In this document: piece by piece, positions 23,953 to 33,746 of the stretch
How positions within the stretch are numbered: the first letter of the stretch is position 1
Layout: each line of letters begins with the position of its first letter
Source: an uncultured Pseudoteredinibacter sp.
Lineage (GTDB): Bacteria; Pseudomonadota; Gammaproteobacteria; Pseudomonadales; Cellvibrionaceae
Assembly (NCBI RefSeq): GCF_947500695.1
Contig: NZ_CANMSS010000003.1
Span: 248,001-312,000 of the forward strand
Length of the DNA stretch: 64,000 bases
Direction of reading: 5' to 3'
Translations under genes and position numbers: made by a program
The notes under the pieces: model-generated
Told to the model about the DNA's origin: nothing
Databases searched by the model: none
Seen by the model: the letters and a program-made list of their open reading frames with translations, nothing else

Positions 23953-25383
23953 ATGATGATGACAGAATACAAACTATTGATTGGCGGCAAATTGCGCGAA
24001 GGCGTATCAGCAATCGATGTGATAAACCCTGCTGATGAAACGGTAGTGGCTAAATGCGCAGTAGCTGATGAGGCAATGCTTAACGAAGCTGTAGAGTCCG
24101 CTCAGCTAGCTTATCAATCCTGGCGTAAACTGAGTTTCGCTGAGCGCGGTGCCTATATCAAAAAGCTGACCGCAGCAGTTGAAGAAAATGCAGAGGATTT
24201 TGCCCGCATTCTGACTCAAGAGCAGGGTAAGCCATTAGCGCAAGCCCGTGATGAGGTGATGTTTGCGCAAATTTTTGCCAATTACTTCGCAGACTGCACT
24301 ATTGAAGATAAAGTGCTTAGTGAAGACGATAACGGTCGAATTGAAGTTCTGCGTGAACCTTTAGGTGTTGTTGCGGGTATTTGCCCTTGGAATTTTCCAT
24401 TACTTATTAGTTTGTACAAGATTGCTCCTGCGGTGATGGCGGGTAATAGCATTATCATTAAACCGGCGCCTACAACTCCTTTAAGTAGTTTAAAGCTCGC
24501 CGAATTGGTTGCCGATATTTTCCCAGCCGGAGTGGTAAACATTATTTGTGATAACAATGATCTTGGCCCTGCAATTAGTAGTCACCCAGAAATTGCAAAA
24601 GTTTCATTTACTGGCTCTACCCCAACGGGTAAGAAAATCATGGCCAGTGCTTCTAGCACGCTTAAACGCCTTACCCTAGAACTAGGCGGCAATGATGCTG
24701 CGATTGTTTTAGATGATGTGGATCCTAAGCAAGTTGCTGAAGGTATTTTCGGTGCGGCATTCTTGAATTCTGGCCAGGTTTGTATTGCCTTAAAGCGTTT
24801 ATATGTTCACGATTCTATATACGATGACTTGTGTGATGAAATTGCAAAGCTGGCTTCTGCGGCCATTGTAGGCAATGGCCTTGAAGATGGAGTGCAGTTT
24901 GGCCCGGTACAAAACCGCATGCAGTTCGACAAGGTTTGTTCCTATATTGAAAGTGCAAAGGCTAATGGCCGTATCATAGCCGGTGGCGATGTTCCTGATG
25001 CTCCGGGTTTTATTGTTCCTCTCACCGTAGTGCGTGATATTGAAGATGGTGCGACGGTAGTTGATGAAGAGCCATTTGGCCCAATCCTACCAATCGTTCG
25101 TTATAGCGATCTTGACGAAGTCATTGTTCGTGCGAACAATTCAGAATATGGCCTAGGTGGTTCGGTCTGGTCTGGCAATTTGGATCGTGCCCGTGAAGTC
25201 GCCGGGCAAATTGATTCTGGCACCGTTTGGATTAATCAGCACTGCGCCTTTGGACCCCATATACCATTCGCGCCTGCCAAAGAATCCGGCCTTGGTGTCG
25301 AGTGGGGTGAAGAGGGTTTTCATGAGTTTACTGCAATGAAAGTGGTAAACATTAGCAAAGCTTACTCTAACCCCGTTCACTAA
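23953..25383 (+). CDS. NAD(P)-dependent aldehyde dehydrogenase
   Basis: A 476-residue ALDH. Catalytic Cys is in LNSGQVCIALKR (about residue 277) and Glu in LTLELGGND (about 243). The NAD-binding strand GSTPTGK and the PWNFPL signature near residue 145 are present. It would oxidise the aldehyde released by the amine dehydrogenase to an acid for the preceding ligases. Three tandem ATGs (23953, 23956, 23959) follow AGAGAG; which is used is uncertain. Phenylacetaldehyde is a plausible substrate but is inferred from context only. Confidence 0.88.
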   Translation: MMMTEYKLLIGGKLREGVSAIDVINPADETVVAKCAVADEAMLNEAVESAQLAYQSWRKLSFAERGAYIKKLTAAVEENAEDFARILTQEQGKPLAQARDEVMFAQIFANYFADCTIEDKVLSEDDNGRIEVLREPLGVVAGICPWNFPLLISLYKIAPAVMAGNSIIIKPAPTTPLSSLKLAELVADIFPAGVVNIICDNNDLGPAISSHPEIAKVSFTGSTPTGKKIMASASSTLKRLTLELGGNDAAIVLDDVDPKQVAEGIFGAAFLNSGQVCIALKRLYVHDSIYDDLCDEIAKLASAAIVGNGLEDGVQFGPVQNRMQFDKVCSYIESAKANGRIIAGGDVPDAPGFIVPLTVVRDIEDGATVVDEEPFGPILPIVRYSDLDEVIVRANNSEYGLGGSVWSGNLDRAREVAGQIDSGTVWINQHCAFGPHIPFAPAKESGLGVEWGEEGFHEFTAMKVVNISKAYSNPVH

Positions 25384-25393
25384 AGAAAAAGCT

Positions 25394-25421
25394 GGGGTCA
25401 GATCCCGAGGGATCTGACTCC
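25394..25421 (+). repeat. Dispersed palindrome, copy 4
   Basis: GGGGTCAGATCCC-GA-GGGATCTGACTCC with tail ATCGAAGCC, 10 bases after the aldehyde dehydrogenase. One mismatch in the last arm (CTCC for CCCC). Confidence 0.88.
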
Positions 25422-25445
25422 GCATCGAAGCCGATATTTTAAATT

Positions 25446-25967
25446 CTATCGCTTATCGCAATCAGGCTTTTTTAAGTCGACGCAATGTCCGCAGCCGGAC
25501 ATATCTCTGGAGCGCTCTTCCCACACACTGCCTCTGCTGACATAGGTAGTCCTGTCAACCGATCCCGCGCACTTGTTGTAACATTGCTCGCTTTGCTTAT
25601 AAGCGTTCCACTGTTGTTTGCAATTCATTTTTGCATACTGGCTTTGACTTATATTGGGCGTTCTTTGTTTGCGCTTGTTACCGCGAGGGGCTTTTGATTT
25701 AGCTTGCGTTTTTGCGGGCTTAGGCTTTTTATTGCGGTGACTAACCTTGGGAACCTTTGTACTTTTCATCACATTGGTTTTTTGGCTCCCCATAGGTGTA
25801 GCTTGATCTTTGTATTTAGCCGGAACCTTATCACTGTAGTGACGAACGCCTTTGTCATCCACCCAGGTGTACATCGTCGCCAGTGAAAATGAACACCAGA
25901 AGCTAATAAATAGGGTTAAAGCGAGTTTGTAAAACGTATTGGGCCGTAAAGCTAGCATTATGTCCAT
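25446..25967 (-). CDS. DUF4124-domain secreted protein
   Basis: A 173-residue protein with a signal peptide (about 10-30) and a DUF4124-like start MYTWVDDKGVRHYSDKVP (about 31-48), common in Gammaproteobacteria. A very basic Lys/Pro-rich linker follows (about 60-105), then a Cys-rich end (MNCKQQWNAY, EQCYNKC, GCGHCVD, DCDKR; seven cysteines). The Cys-rich tail and basic linker suggest a disulfide-bonded periplasmic domain. Function is unknown. It converges with the ALDH gene across a palindrome copy. Confidence 0.7.
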   Translation of the reverse strand: MDIMLALRPNTFYKLALTLFISFWCSFSLATMYTWVDDKGVRHYSDKVPAKYKDQATPMGSQKTNVMKSTKVPKVSHRNKKPKPAKTQAKSKAPRGNKRKQRTPNISQSQYAKMNCKQQWNAYKQSEQCYNKCAGSVDRTTYVSRGSVWEERSRDMSGCGHCVDLKKPDCDKR

Positions 25968-26077
25968 ATGGCTTATCTTCCGTAGAGCGTGAAGTACTGC
26001 CTTGCCAAGGCTATGGGTAGTGTTGATTGCTTGAGCATGCTAACCAGCATTTATCCTAAGGTCAATGCGTTAAACCT

Positions 26078-26105
26078 GGGGTCAGATCCCTAGGGATCTG
26101 ACCCC
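26078..26105 (+). repeat. Dispersed palindrome, copy 5
   Basis: GGGGTCAGATCCC-TA-GGGATCTGACCCC with tail CGTCGAAGC. It lies just beyond the metR stop codon (minus strand), upstream of the DUF4124 gene. Confidence 0.88.
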
Positions 26106-26123
26106 GCGTCGAAGCTGAGATGG

Positions 26124-27026
26124 CTAAGCTCTTAACATATGCCCCGCCGTTATTTGCGCTTGCTCGATAAAGCCCTGCAAATAAGGTATTTCAGAATCCT
26201 CGAATCGGTGCGCTAAATAAATATGCTTATGTATTCCAGCCTTACCTAAACGACAAGATCTTAGCGGCAAGGTATTTTCATACTGCTCTAACAGCCATGC
26301 GGGTAATGCAGTAACGCCGCGTTTAGCGGCAACCATTTGCAGCATAATGTCGGTCGTTTCAATGCTCTGATGCTTTTTAACCGATTGTTCGGCAGGTGAA
26401 AGAAACTGACTAAAAATATCTAAACGATCTTTCTCGACTGGGTAGGTAATCAAGGTTTCATCACGAAGATCTTCCGGCTGTACATATTTTTTATTCGCCA
26501 ACTGATGATCTTCATGCAGAACCAAAACTTGCTCATAATCGAATACGCTAAGGTACTGCAGGGCCTTATCTTGAATGGGGTCAGGTGTGATTAGCAGGTC
26601 AATATCGTGATGTAAGATGGCACCCAAGCCGCCAAACTGGAAGCGTTGCTTTACATCAACATCAACATCGGGCCAATGTTCTAAAAACGGGGAGACCGTA
26701 CGCAACAGCCATTGATAGCACGGGTGACATTCCATACCAATGCGCAGCTGCCCTCGGCGACCCTTAGCATACTCGATGAGCTCCCCCTCACAATGCTTAA
26801 GTTGAGGTAGCAGGCGTTGTGCTAGCTTTAATAATCTCAAGCCAGCTGGGCTAAGTCTTAAGCCACGCCCTTCCTTTAACCAAAGCTCAACCCCTAAGCG
26901 AGCCTCTAATTTCTTGATAGAGTGGCTAAGCGCTGATTGGCTTAGACATAGCTGCTCAGCTGCCCGGGTAAGGGTTTTGTGTTCGGCAACCGCCAGGATG
27001 ATCTCTAAGTGCAGTCGTTCAATCAT
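26124..27026 (-). CDS. metR: LysR-family activator of methionine synthesis
   Basis: A 300-residue LysR regulator: N-terminal winged HTH (about 1-60, LTRAAEQLCLSQSALSHSIKKLEARLG) and a C-terminal effector domain. MetR senses homocysteine and activates metE. It is divergent from metE with a 107-base spacer containing a MetR-like site, the standard arrangement, which makes the assignment firm. Confidence 0.92.
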   Translation of the reverse strand: MIERLHLEIILAVAEHKTLTRAAEQLCLSQSALSHSIKKLEARLGVELWLKEGRGLRLSPAGLRLLKLAQRLLPQLKHCEGELIEYAKGRRGQLRIGMECHPCYQWLLRTVSPFLEHWPDVDVDVKQRFQFGGLGAILHHDIDLLITPDPIQDKALQYLSVFDYEQVLVLHEDHQLANKKYVQPEDLRDETLITYPVEKDRLDIFSQFLSPAEQSVKKHQSIETTDIMLQMVAAKRGVTALPAWLLEQYENTLPLRSCRLGKAGIHKHIYLAHRFEDSEIPYLQGFIEQAQITAGHMLRA

Positions 27027-27031
27027 ATTTA

Positions 27032-27044
27032 TGAGTGATATTCA
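27032..27044. promoter_or_regulatory. MetR-like site between metR and metE
   Basis: TGAGTGATATTCA matches the MetR consensus TGAA-N5-TTCA at all but one position. It lies beside the metR start in the divergent spacer, as expected for control of metE and metR. Confidence 0.6.
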
Positions 27045-27133
27045 TGATATGGTGTAAATATATCAATATTATTCACAATTCGGCCTCTCTACAATACGTG
27101 ACCTATCCAATTTGCCGTATTTAGGAGAAAAAC

Positions 27134-29458
27134 ATGGCACACATCCACAGTTTGGGATTTCCACGTATTGGCGCACAGCGCGAATTGAAATTTGCTTTAG
27201 AAGCTTATTGGGCCGGCGAATCAAGCTCAGTAGAGTTGATGGAAAAGGCCAAACAAATGCGTAGCTGGATGTGGCAGCAGCAAAAGGATCTAAATCTTAT
27301 TAGCGTGGGTGATTTCTCGCTATACGACCAGGTGCTTGATACCAGCTTTGCCCTGGGTAATATCCCCGATCGAGCCGAAGTCGGAGACATCATTAGTAAT
27401 CAAGACGATTTCTTGGCAGCTTACTTTAAAACGGCGCGTGGACGCTCTGTCGCTGATAACACTTGTGACTGCACGCAGGCTGCTGAGATGACTAAGTGGT
27501 TTGATAGTAATTACCACTATATTGTCCCCGAGGTCTCAGAGCAGACGAAGTTTTCTGCGAATCCAAATCACTGGCTTGAGGCTTTAAAAGAGTTTGTAGA
27601 AGAGGGATATTCAATAAAACGAGCCAAGCCAGTGATCATCGGGCCGGTAACGTATTTGTATCTGTCAAAAGCAAGAGATGATTTTTCTCCACTAGATCTT
27701 CTGCCTAGTTTGTTGTTGGCTTATAAAGAGATTTTGCAAGCCTTTGCCGAACAAGGTGTGGAGTGGGTGCAAATCGATGAGCCTATTTTGTCTTTGGAGT
27801 TGGACAGAGAGTGGCGCCATGCCATTAACCTTGCCTATCATCAATTAAATGGTACCGGGCCTAAAATTCTATTGGCTAACTATTTTTGTGCCCTAGCGGA
27901 TAACTTGCGATTAGCTTGCGATCTACCCGTGCAAGGCTTGCATATTGATGCAGTAAACGCCGAAAAAGAAGTCAAAGTGGTAGCGGATTGGTTGCCTTCT
28001 CACAAAGTGTTGTCCCTGGGAATAATCAACGGCAGAAATATTTGGCGTAATAACTTGGATCATAGTTTAAGTGTTGTTAAGCCAATTGTTGAACGAAGAG
28101 AAGCTGATATCTGGCTGGCGCCCAGTTGCTCTCTGTTACACGTCCCGGTAGATTTGGGGCTGGAAACTCAAACCGTAGGTGATGAGACCGATATTCGCCC
28201 TGTACTGGCATTCGCAAAACAGAAGCTGCAAGAATTGAAAGTTCTCTCATTAGCCTTGAACGATGGCGAGGAAAGTGTAGAGCAAGAGCTCTTACAATCT
28301 CGGCGAGCGCTCAAAGAATGGAATGCTCATAAAGCTTCACAAAGAACTGAAGTTCGTCAACGTAGTCAAGCTCTGCATGCCGATATGTATCAACGTCAAT
28401 CGGCATTTAACAAGCGCCGGAAAATACAGCAGAAAACATTGAAACTACCATTGCTGCCAAGCACTACTATTGGATCTTTCCCGCAAACTACTGATATTCG
28501 TCGTTTACGTAGAGCCTTTAAGTCGGGACAAATAGGCGAGGCGCAATATCAGCAGCAGATGCGCAGCGAAATTTCCAAATGTATTAAGCAACAAGAAGAA
28601 ATTGGTTTGGATGTCTTGGTGCATGGAGAAGCCGAGCGTAATGATATGGTCGAGTACTTTGGTGAGCAATTAAATGGCTTTGCTTTCAGCCGTTTCGCTT
28701 GGGTGCAATCTTATGGATCGCGCTGTGTTAAGCCGCCAATTATCTACGGTGATGTCGAAAGAGCGAAACCTATGACGGTAAGCTGGGCTCGCTTTGCGCA
28801 ATCGTGCAGTGATAATCCTGTGAAAGGAATGCTGACCGGGCCGGTGACTATTTTAAATTGGTCTTTTGTACGTGATGATCAGCCACGTAACACGACCTGT
28901 GAGCAAATTGCCTTGGCAATACGAGATGAGGTGCTTGATCTAGAGGCGGCGGGAATCAAAGTGATTCAAATAGATGAAGCCGCACTGCGTGAAGGTTTGC
29001 CCTTAAAACGTAGTGCTTGGGGTAATTATTTGAAGTGGGCGGTGAGCAACTTTAAATTATCGGCCAATGGTGTTGATGATGCTACGCAAATTCATACCCA
29101 TATGTGCTACTCCGAGTTTAACGATATCATTGAGCATATTGCCGATATGGACGCCGATGTGATCACTATCGAGAACTCACGTTCTGGTAATGAGTTACTA
29201 CAGGCATTTGAAGATTTTAATTACCCCAATGATATAGGGCCTGGTGTGTATGATATCCATAGTCCAAACACCCCTAGCCGAGAAGCGATAGTAAAGCTCT
29301 TAAGAGAAGCCAATAAGAATATTGATATTAATCAGCTTTGGGTAAATCCCGATTGTGGTTTGAAAACGCGTAAGTCAGAAGAAGTGTGGCCTGCTTTGGA
29401 AAATATGGTGGCGGCAACAAAGATTCTACGGGAAGAGTTTTCAACACAGATGGCTTAA
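27134..29458 (+). CDS. metE: Cobalamin-independent methionine synthase
   Basis: A 774-residue enzyme that methylates homocysteine from methyltetrahydrofolate using zinc rather than B12. It has the two-barrel architecture, a GSFPQTTDIRRLR motif in the C-terminal half, and zinc ligands in IHTHMCYSEF (His and Cys) and VNPDCGLKTR (Cys), with Glu in TIENSRSG. The length is normal. RBS AGGAG precedes the ATG. metR lies divergent. Confidence 0.95.
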   Translation: MAHIHSLGFPRIGAQRELKFALEAYWAGESSSVELMEKAKQMRSWMWQQQKDLNLISVGDFSLYDQVLDTSFALGNIPDRAEVGDIISNQDDFLAAYFKTARGRSVADNTCDCTQAAEMTKWFDSNYHYIVPEVSEQTKFSANPNHWLEALKEFVEEGYSIKRAKPVIIGPVTYLYLSKARDDFSPLDLLPSLLLAYKEILQAFAEQGVEWVQIDEPILSLELDREWRHAINLAYHQLNGTGPKILLANYFCALADNLRLACDLPVQGLHIDAVNAEKEVKVVADWLPSHKVLSLGIINGRNIWRNNLDHSLSVVKPIVERREADIWLAPSCSLLHVPVDLGLETQTVGDETDIRPVLAFAKQKLQELKVLSLALNDGEESVEQELLQSRRALKEWNAHKASQRTEVRQRSQALHADMYQRQSAFNKRRKIQQKTLKLPLLPSTTIGSFPQTTDIRRLRRAFKSGQIGEAQYQQQMRSEISKCIKQQEEIGLDVLVHGEAERNDMVEYFGEQLNGFAFSRFAWVQSYGSRCVKPPIIYGDVERAKPMTVSWARFAQSCSDNPVKGMLTGPVTILNWSFVRDDQPRNTTCEQIALAIRDEVLDLEAAGIKVIQIDEAALREGLPLKRSAWGNYLKWAVSNFKLSANGVDDATQIHTHMCYSEFNDIIEHIADMDADVITIENSRSGNELLQAFEDFNYPNDIGPGVYDIHSPNTPSREAIVKLLREANKNIDINQLWVNPDCGLKTRKSEEVWPALENMVAATKILREEFSTQMA

Positions 29459-29466
29459 ACAAAAAC

Positions 29467-29493
29467 GGGATCAGAGCCTAAGGTTCTGACCCC
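29467..29493 (+). repeat. Dispersed palindrome, copy 6 (degenerate)
   Basis: GGGATCAGAGCC-TA-AGGTTCTGACCCC, a decayed copy with mismatched arms, 8 bases after the metE stop. No TCGAAGCC tail. Confidence 0.7.
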
Positions 29494-29520
29494 GCTACTG
29501 GTATAGCGAATGGACCTGAT

Positions 29521-30714
29521 TTATAGGACTTTGGCTACCGAATCTGCAAAGTAGTCTAAGTTGCTTTCGTTTAGGCCCGCAACATTAATTCGCGAAGAGC
29601 TCACCATATAAATGCCATAGTCAGCTTTTAGTTTGGCAACCTGTTCTGGGCTAATGCCCAAGAAAGAGAACATGCCAAATTCTTTTTCGATAAAACTAAA
29701 ATCTACACCATTACAGGCAGCGTTTAATTTGGCTACAGCTTGGCTGCGCAAACCATTGATGCGATCGCGCATTTCCTTTACTTCAGCTTCCCATTGCTTG
29801 GTAAGTTCATCAGAACCAAGGATGGTAGCTACCAATGCAGCGCCATGAGCTGGCGGCATAGACCAAATACCACGGGCAATATTAATCAGCTGACTGCTAA
29901 CGGCTTGGGCAGCATTACTGTCTTTGCTGATGGCCATCAGTAAGCCAATACGTTCGCGATAAAGACCGAAGTTTTTAGAGCAAGAAATCGCGACAAACAT
30001 CTCGTCCACGGTATCGGCCATGGTGCGAACACCAATGGTGTCTTCCACTAAGCCGGTGCCAAAACCTTGATAGGCCATATCCAAGAAAGGCACCAAGCTT
30101 TTGTTTTTGCATAGCTCAGCCATAGCTTGCCATTGCTCGGTATTCAAGTCCGCGCCGCAAGGGTTATGGCAGCATGCATGCAGTAAAACAACATCGCCGG
30201 CTTTGGCTTCTTGTTCCAGTGTTTTGTACATTTCGTCAAAGCGCACAGAGCAGCTTTCGCGATCGTAATATGGGTATTCGGCTATCTCTAGTCCAGCTTC
30301 GCCAAATAATGGGACATGGTTAGCCCAAGTAGGGTTGCTCATCCAAATTTTATTACCAGGCTGAATTCGATTGATTAACTCCGCGCCCAGACGTAAAGAG
30401 CCGCAGCCACCTGGAGCTTGAATAGACGCTACTCGGCCTTGGGCGAGCACCTTATGGTCTTTACCCAATGCGAGTTCTCGCATCAGCTGGTTGAAATCCG
30501 CATTACCTGGGCCGCCAATATAAGATTTGGTGGCCTCGTTACGCCAACGATATTCTTCGGCTGTTTTAACACTTGCCAGAATAGGCGTTTCGCCGGTAGG
30601 AGTTTTATAAACACCTACACCTAGGTCAACCTTATTCGGATTGTTGTCACCTTGGAACTCCATCATCAAACTAAGGATGGGGTCTTGGGGGATAATGTCG
30701 AGTTTCTCAAACAT
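29521..30714 (-). CDS. Aspartate/aromatic aminotransferase
   Basis: A 397-residue PLP-dependent aminotransferase of the AspC/TyrB class, full length. The PLP lysine is in SCSKNFGLYRERIGLL. Other class motifs are NPTWANH and HACCHNPCGADL. It interconverts aspartate or aromatic amino acids with their 2-oxoacids. It lies downstream of an Lrp-family gene on the same strand, and the 2-oxoacid dehydrogenase operon is divergent from that regulator. It may supply the oxoacid, but tyrB and aspC cannot be told apart here. Confidence 0.88.
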   Translation of the reverse strand: MFEKLDIIPQDPILSLMMEFQGDNNPNKVDLGVGVYKTPTGETPILASVKTAEEYRWRNEATKSYIGGPGNADFNQLMRELALGKDHKVLAQGRVASIQAPGGCGSLRLGAELINRIQPGNKIWMSNPTWANHVPLFGEAGLEIAEYPYYDRESCSVRFDEMYKTLEQEAKAGDVVLLHACCHNPCGADLNTEQWQAMAELCKNKSLVPFLDMAYQGFGTGLVEDTIGVRTMADTVDEMFVAISCSKNFGLYRERIGLLMAISKDSNAAQAVSSQLINIARGIWSMPPAHGAALVATILGSDELTKQWEAEVKEMRDRINGLRSQAVAKLNAACNGVDFSFIEKEFGMFSFLGISPEQVAKLKADYGIYMVSSSRINVAGLNESNLDYFADSVAKVL

Positions 30715-30865
30715 GATTTATTCCAGATTATCTAAGTGGGCGCATAACATTGGGCCCGTTTCGCTATGGTTGCAGCTAGCATTACTGCCGAACTCAAAAG
30801 AGCACCCATTGTAATCGCTAACAAGGTCTTGGCAAGTTGCAGCCAAGACGATTCATTTAAAGTGA

Positions 30866-31339
30866 TTAGTCTAAGTTTACCGGCAGTTCGCTGGTCAATT
30901 TATTTTGTCGCATCGAGATCAAAGTATTCACCGAGCGGATGCCTGGGGCGGTTAATAATTGGGTAGATACGAAAGTTTCATAACTCTCCATGTCTTTAGA
31001 GACAATCTTGAGTAGATAATCGCACTGCCCCGTTACCGAGTGACATTCTAAAATGCCAGGCTCATTGGCGATCATGGATAGAAAGTTTTGAATCGTCTCG
31101 GGATGATGAATATCTAAACTGACCTCCACAAAGGCGATTATCTGTAAGCCTATTTTCTTATGGTCTACTTGGGCACTGTAACCGCGTATAAATCCCTCGT
31201 CTTCTAGACGCTTTACTCGACGCCAGCAAGGGGCTGGCGAAAGGGCAATGCGTTCGGCCAGATCACGGTTGGAAAGTCGCCCCTCTAGTTGTAGCTCATG
31301 CAGTATCTGTGCATCGTATTTATCCATCACCGGCCTCAT
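30866..31339 (-). CDS. Lrp/AsnC-family regulator
   Basis: A 157-residue feast/famine regulator: HTH (about 8-50, ILHELQLEGRLSNRDLAERIALSPAPCWRRVKRLE) and a C-terminal RAM domain (about 70-145). It is divergent from the fused E1 gene, 289 bases apart, and upstream of the aminotransferase. Members usually respond to amino acids and often control degradative dehydrogenases next door, so control of the E1-E2 operon is likely. GTTATCG and CGATAAC (31353-31359 and 31432-31438) in the spacer may be its binding half-sites. Confidence 0.9.
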   Translation of the reverse strand: MRPVMDKYDAQILHELQLEGRLSNRDLAERIALSPAPCWRRVKRLEDEGFIRGYSAQVDHKKIGLQIIAFVEVSLDIHHPETIQNFLSMIANEPGILECHSVTGQCDYLLKIVSKDMESYETFVSTQLLTAPGIRSVNTLISMRQNKLTSELPVNLD

Positions 31340-31628
31340 TTTGCATAATATAGTTATCGTTATGGTTGTTTGGGGCTTTTGATGAGTATCTCCCCCTTGC
31401 TTTATTTACATATCATATAGTTAATAAATTGCGATAACAAAGCAATATCCTTTCCTTATTGGGATTGTAGTTGACTTTTTGTTTCTATTGCCTATGGGCC
31501 TTAGGCTGCATTCGCAACCACATTTCGGGCCTCTAAAGCTACAGTATCCCAGAGTGATAAAGCGGCTTGAGCTTGCTCGCCGCCACGGCTTTAGAGCTGT
31601 GAAACCATAACTAAAATGTGAAGCGACA

Positions 31629-33746
31629 ATGACAAATTCCATCGATGCAGAAAAGGCGATCGCCGCCTTCGATTGGCCCCATATTGCCCATATTGTTCTA
31701 GCCTCCCGAGCTATGGATACCATTGAAGAGCAAGAACTGGTTCCTCAAAAGCTGGTGTTTAACCAGTTTTCAGCCCGTGGGCACGACCTGGCTCAAGTGA
31801 TGCTGGGCAGCTTGCTTAACCACAAACATGATGGTGCTACGGGATATTACCGCTCTCGTCCCTTTGTGTTGTCCTTGGGCCTAGATTTTGTAGAGGCTGT
31901 TGCTGGGCCACTGGCTCGCTCAGGTGGTTATAGCGATGGCCGTGATATCGGGGTGGTGTGCAACTATCCCAATATGCGAAATGGCGAATCGACCGGCACC
32001 ACTTTATTTCCAATGTGTGGTGGTGTGGGCTCTCAGTTTTCTCCCATAAGCGGTTGGGCACAATCGGTAGTTTATCATCGTGACGAGCTAGATGATGGTA
32101 GTTATGAAGGGGCCATCGGTGTTTCTATGGGGGGTGATTCTTCCATGTCTACCAGCGGTTTCTGGGCGGCATTAAATATCTCCACCACTAATAATTTACC
32201 CCATCTGTTTTATATTGAAGACAATGGTTACGGTATTTCGGTGCCACAAGAGGTGCAAACTCCAGGGGGCGATCAGGTCGCAAACCTTGCAGCCTACAAG
32301 CAGCTGCATATTGTTGATGGTGATGGCACTGATCCGCTGGAAGCGGCTAGCAAAATTAAAGAGGCGGTTGATTATGTACGTTCTGGCAAAGGCTGTTGCC
32401 TGCTTCGTTTGAAAGTGCCACGTCTATGTGGTCACACTTTCCAAGACACTCAAACCTATAAGCCAGCTGAAATGATCGAAGCTGAGCAGGCCAAAGATCC
32501 GTTACCGAAGCTTAAGCAATTTATGTTGGATAACGGTTTGGTCAGTGAAACACACTGGTCGCAAATTGAAGAGCGAGCCGAAGCCAAGGTACGTCATGCC
32601 TTGGATGAAGCCATGCATAGGCCACAGCCAGATCCGGCTGCGATTAAGCGTTTTGTATATAGTGAAGAAGATGCCGCCGGCCAAACGATTTTACAAACTC
32701 GCGGCGGCCTGGCGACACAAGATCACCAATTTCCAGCAAGTAATGCCGAAGCAAAACCGGAAGGTCGTCGTTTAAATATGTTGGCGGCCATTCGCCAAAC
32801 CTTAGATGTGGAGATGCAAGGTAATCCTAAGGTGCTGGTATTTGGTGAAGATGTTGGCCCTAAGGGTGGCGTTCATGGTGCAACTTTAGGCTTGCATCAA
32901 AAATACGGTCAGCAGCGAGTATTTGATACCAGCTTATCTGAAGAGGGAATTATTGGTCGCTCGGTGGGTATGGCCTTAAGTGGCTTAATGCCAGTGCCCG
33001 AAATTCAGTTTCGCAAATATGCTGAACCTGCGGCCGAGCAACTAACCGATACAGGCATTATGCGCTGGCGCACAGCGAATAAATTTGCTGCACCTATGGT
33101 GGTGCGTGTACCGGGTGGCTTTGCTCGTCGTGGTGACCCTTGGCATTCCATGTCGGATGAGGTGGAATGGGCCCACAAGGTGGGTTGGCAGTTGGTCATG
33201 CCGTCGAATGCTGAGGATGCCGTCGGTTTATTGCGCTCAGCCTTGCGCAGCAATAACCCAACCATTTTCTTTGAGCATCGTGCACTTATCGACAATGGTT
33301 GGGCGCGCCGCCCGTATCCGGGTGATGATTTTGTGGTGCCTTTTGGCAAGGCAAAAACACTAAGAGAAGGCAATCGTTTAACGGTGGTTACCTGGGGTGC
33401 AATGGTTGAGCGCTGCGAAATAGCTGCCGAGCAAATTAACCCCGAAAGAGACGCCCTTGAAGTTATTGATTTACGTAGTATTCAGCCATGGGATAAAGAC
33501 GCCATATTGGCCTCGGTCCGTAAAACGGCACGCTGCTTAATTGTCCACGAAGATAATAAAACCGCAGGTTTTGGAGCAGAAATTGCCGCGACCTTGGGTG
33601 ATGAGTGTTTCTTCGATTTGGATGCGCCGCTGCGTCGCTTAACCATGCCGGATATTCCAAGCCCTCATAATATTCACCTGCTCGAAGCTGCTGTGCCTGC
33701 GGTGGAAGATATTGTTCGTGAAATGACGGATTTATTGGAGCTGTGA
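31629..33746 (+). CDS. Fused E1 alpha-beta of a 2-oxoacid dehydrogenase
   Basis: A 705-residue thiamine-diphosphate enzyme in which the alpha (about 1-350) and beta (about 385-705) E1 subunits are one chain. The ThDP-binding stretch GGDSSMSTSGFWAALN...DNGYGIS sits at about 165-200, and the beta half has FGEDVGPKGGVHGAT and LSEEGIIGRSVGMALSG. Its class includes branched-chain 2-oxoacid dehydrogenases. E2 follows with a 1-base overlap. No E3 (lipoamide dehydrogenase) gene is nearby, so it must use a shared one. An Lrp gene is divergent. Substrate could be branched-chain or aromatic oxoacids. Confidence 0.88.
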   Translation: MTNSIDAEKAIAAFDWPHIAHIVLASRAMDTIEEQELVPQKLVFNQFSARGHDLAQVMLGSLLNHKHDGATGYYRSRPFVLSLGLDFVEAVAGPLARSGGYSDGRDIGVVCNYPNMRNGESTGTTLFPMCGGVGSQFSPISGWAQSVVYHRDELDDGSYEGAIGVSMGGDSSMSTSGFWAALNISTTNNLPHLFYIEDNGYGISVPQEVQTPGGDQVANLAAYKQLHIVDGDGTDPLEAASKIKEAVDYVRSGKGCCLLRLKVPRLCGHTFQDTQTYKPAEMIEAEQAKDPLPKLKQFMLDNGLVSETHWSQIEERAEAKVRHALDEAMHRPQPDPAAIKRFVYSEEDAAGQTILQTRGGLATQDHQFPASNAEAKPEGRRLNMLAAIRQTLDVEMQGNPKVLVFGEDVGPKGGVHGATLGLHQKYGQQRVFDTSLSEEGIIGRSVGMALSGLMPVPEIQFRKYAEPAAEQLTDTGIMRWRTANKFAAPMVVRVPGGFARRGDPWHSMSDEVEWAHKVGWQLVMPSNAEDAVGLLRSALRSNNPTIFFEHRALIDNGWARRPYPGDDFVVPFGKAKTLREGNRLTVVTWGAMVERCEIAAEQINPERDALEVIDLRSIQPWDKDAILASVRKTARCLIVHEDNKTAGFGAEIAATLGDECFFDLDAPLRRLTMPDIPSPHNIHLLEAAVPAVEDIVREMTDLLEL

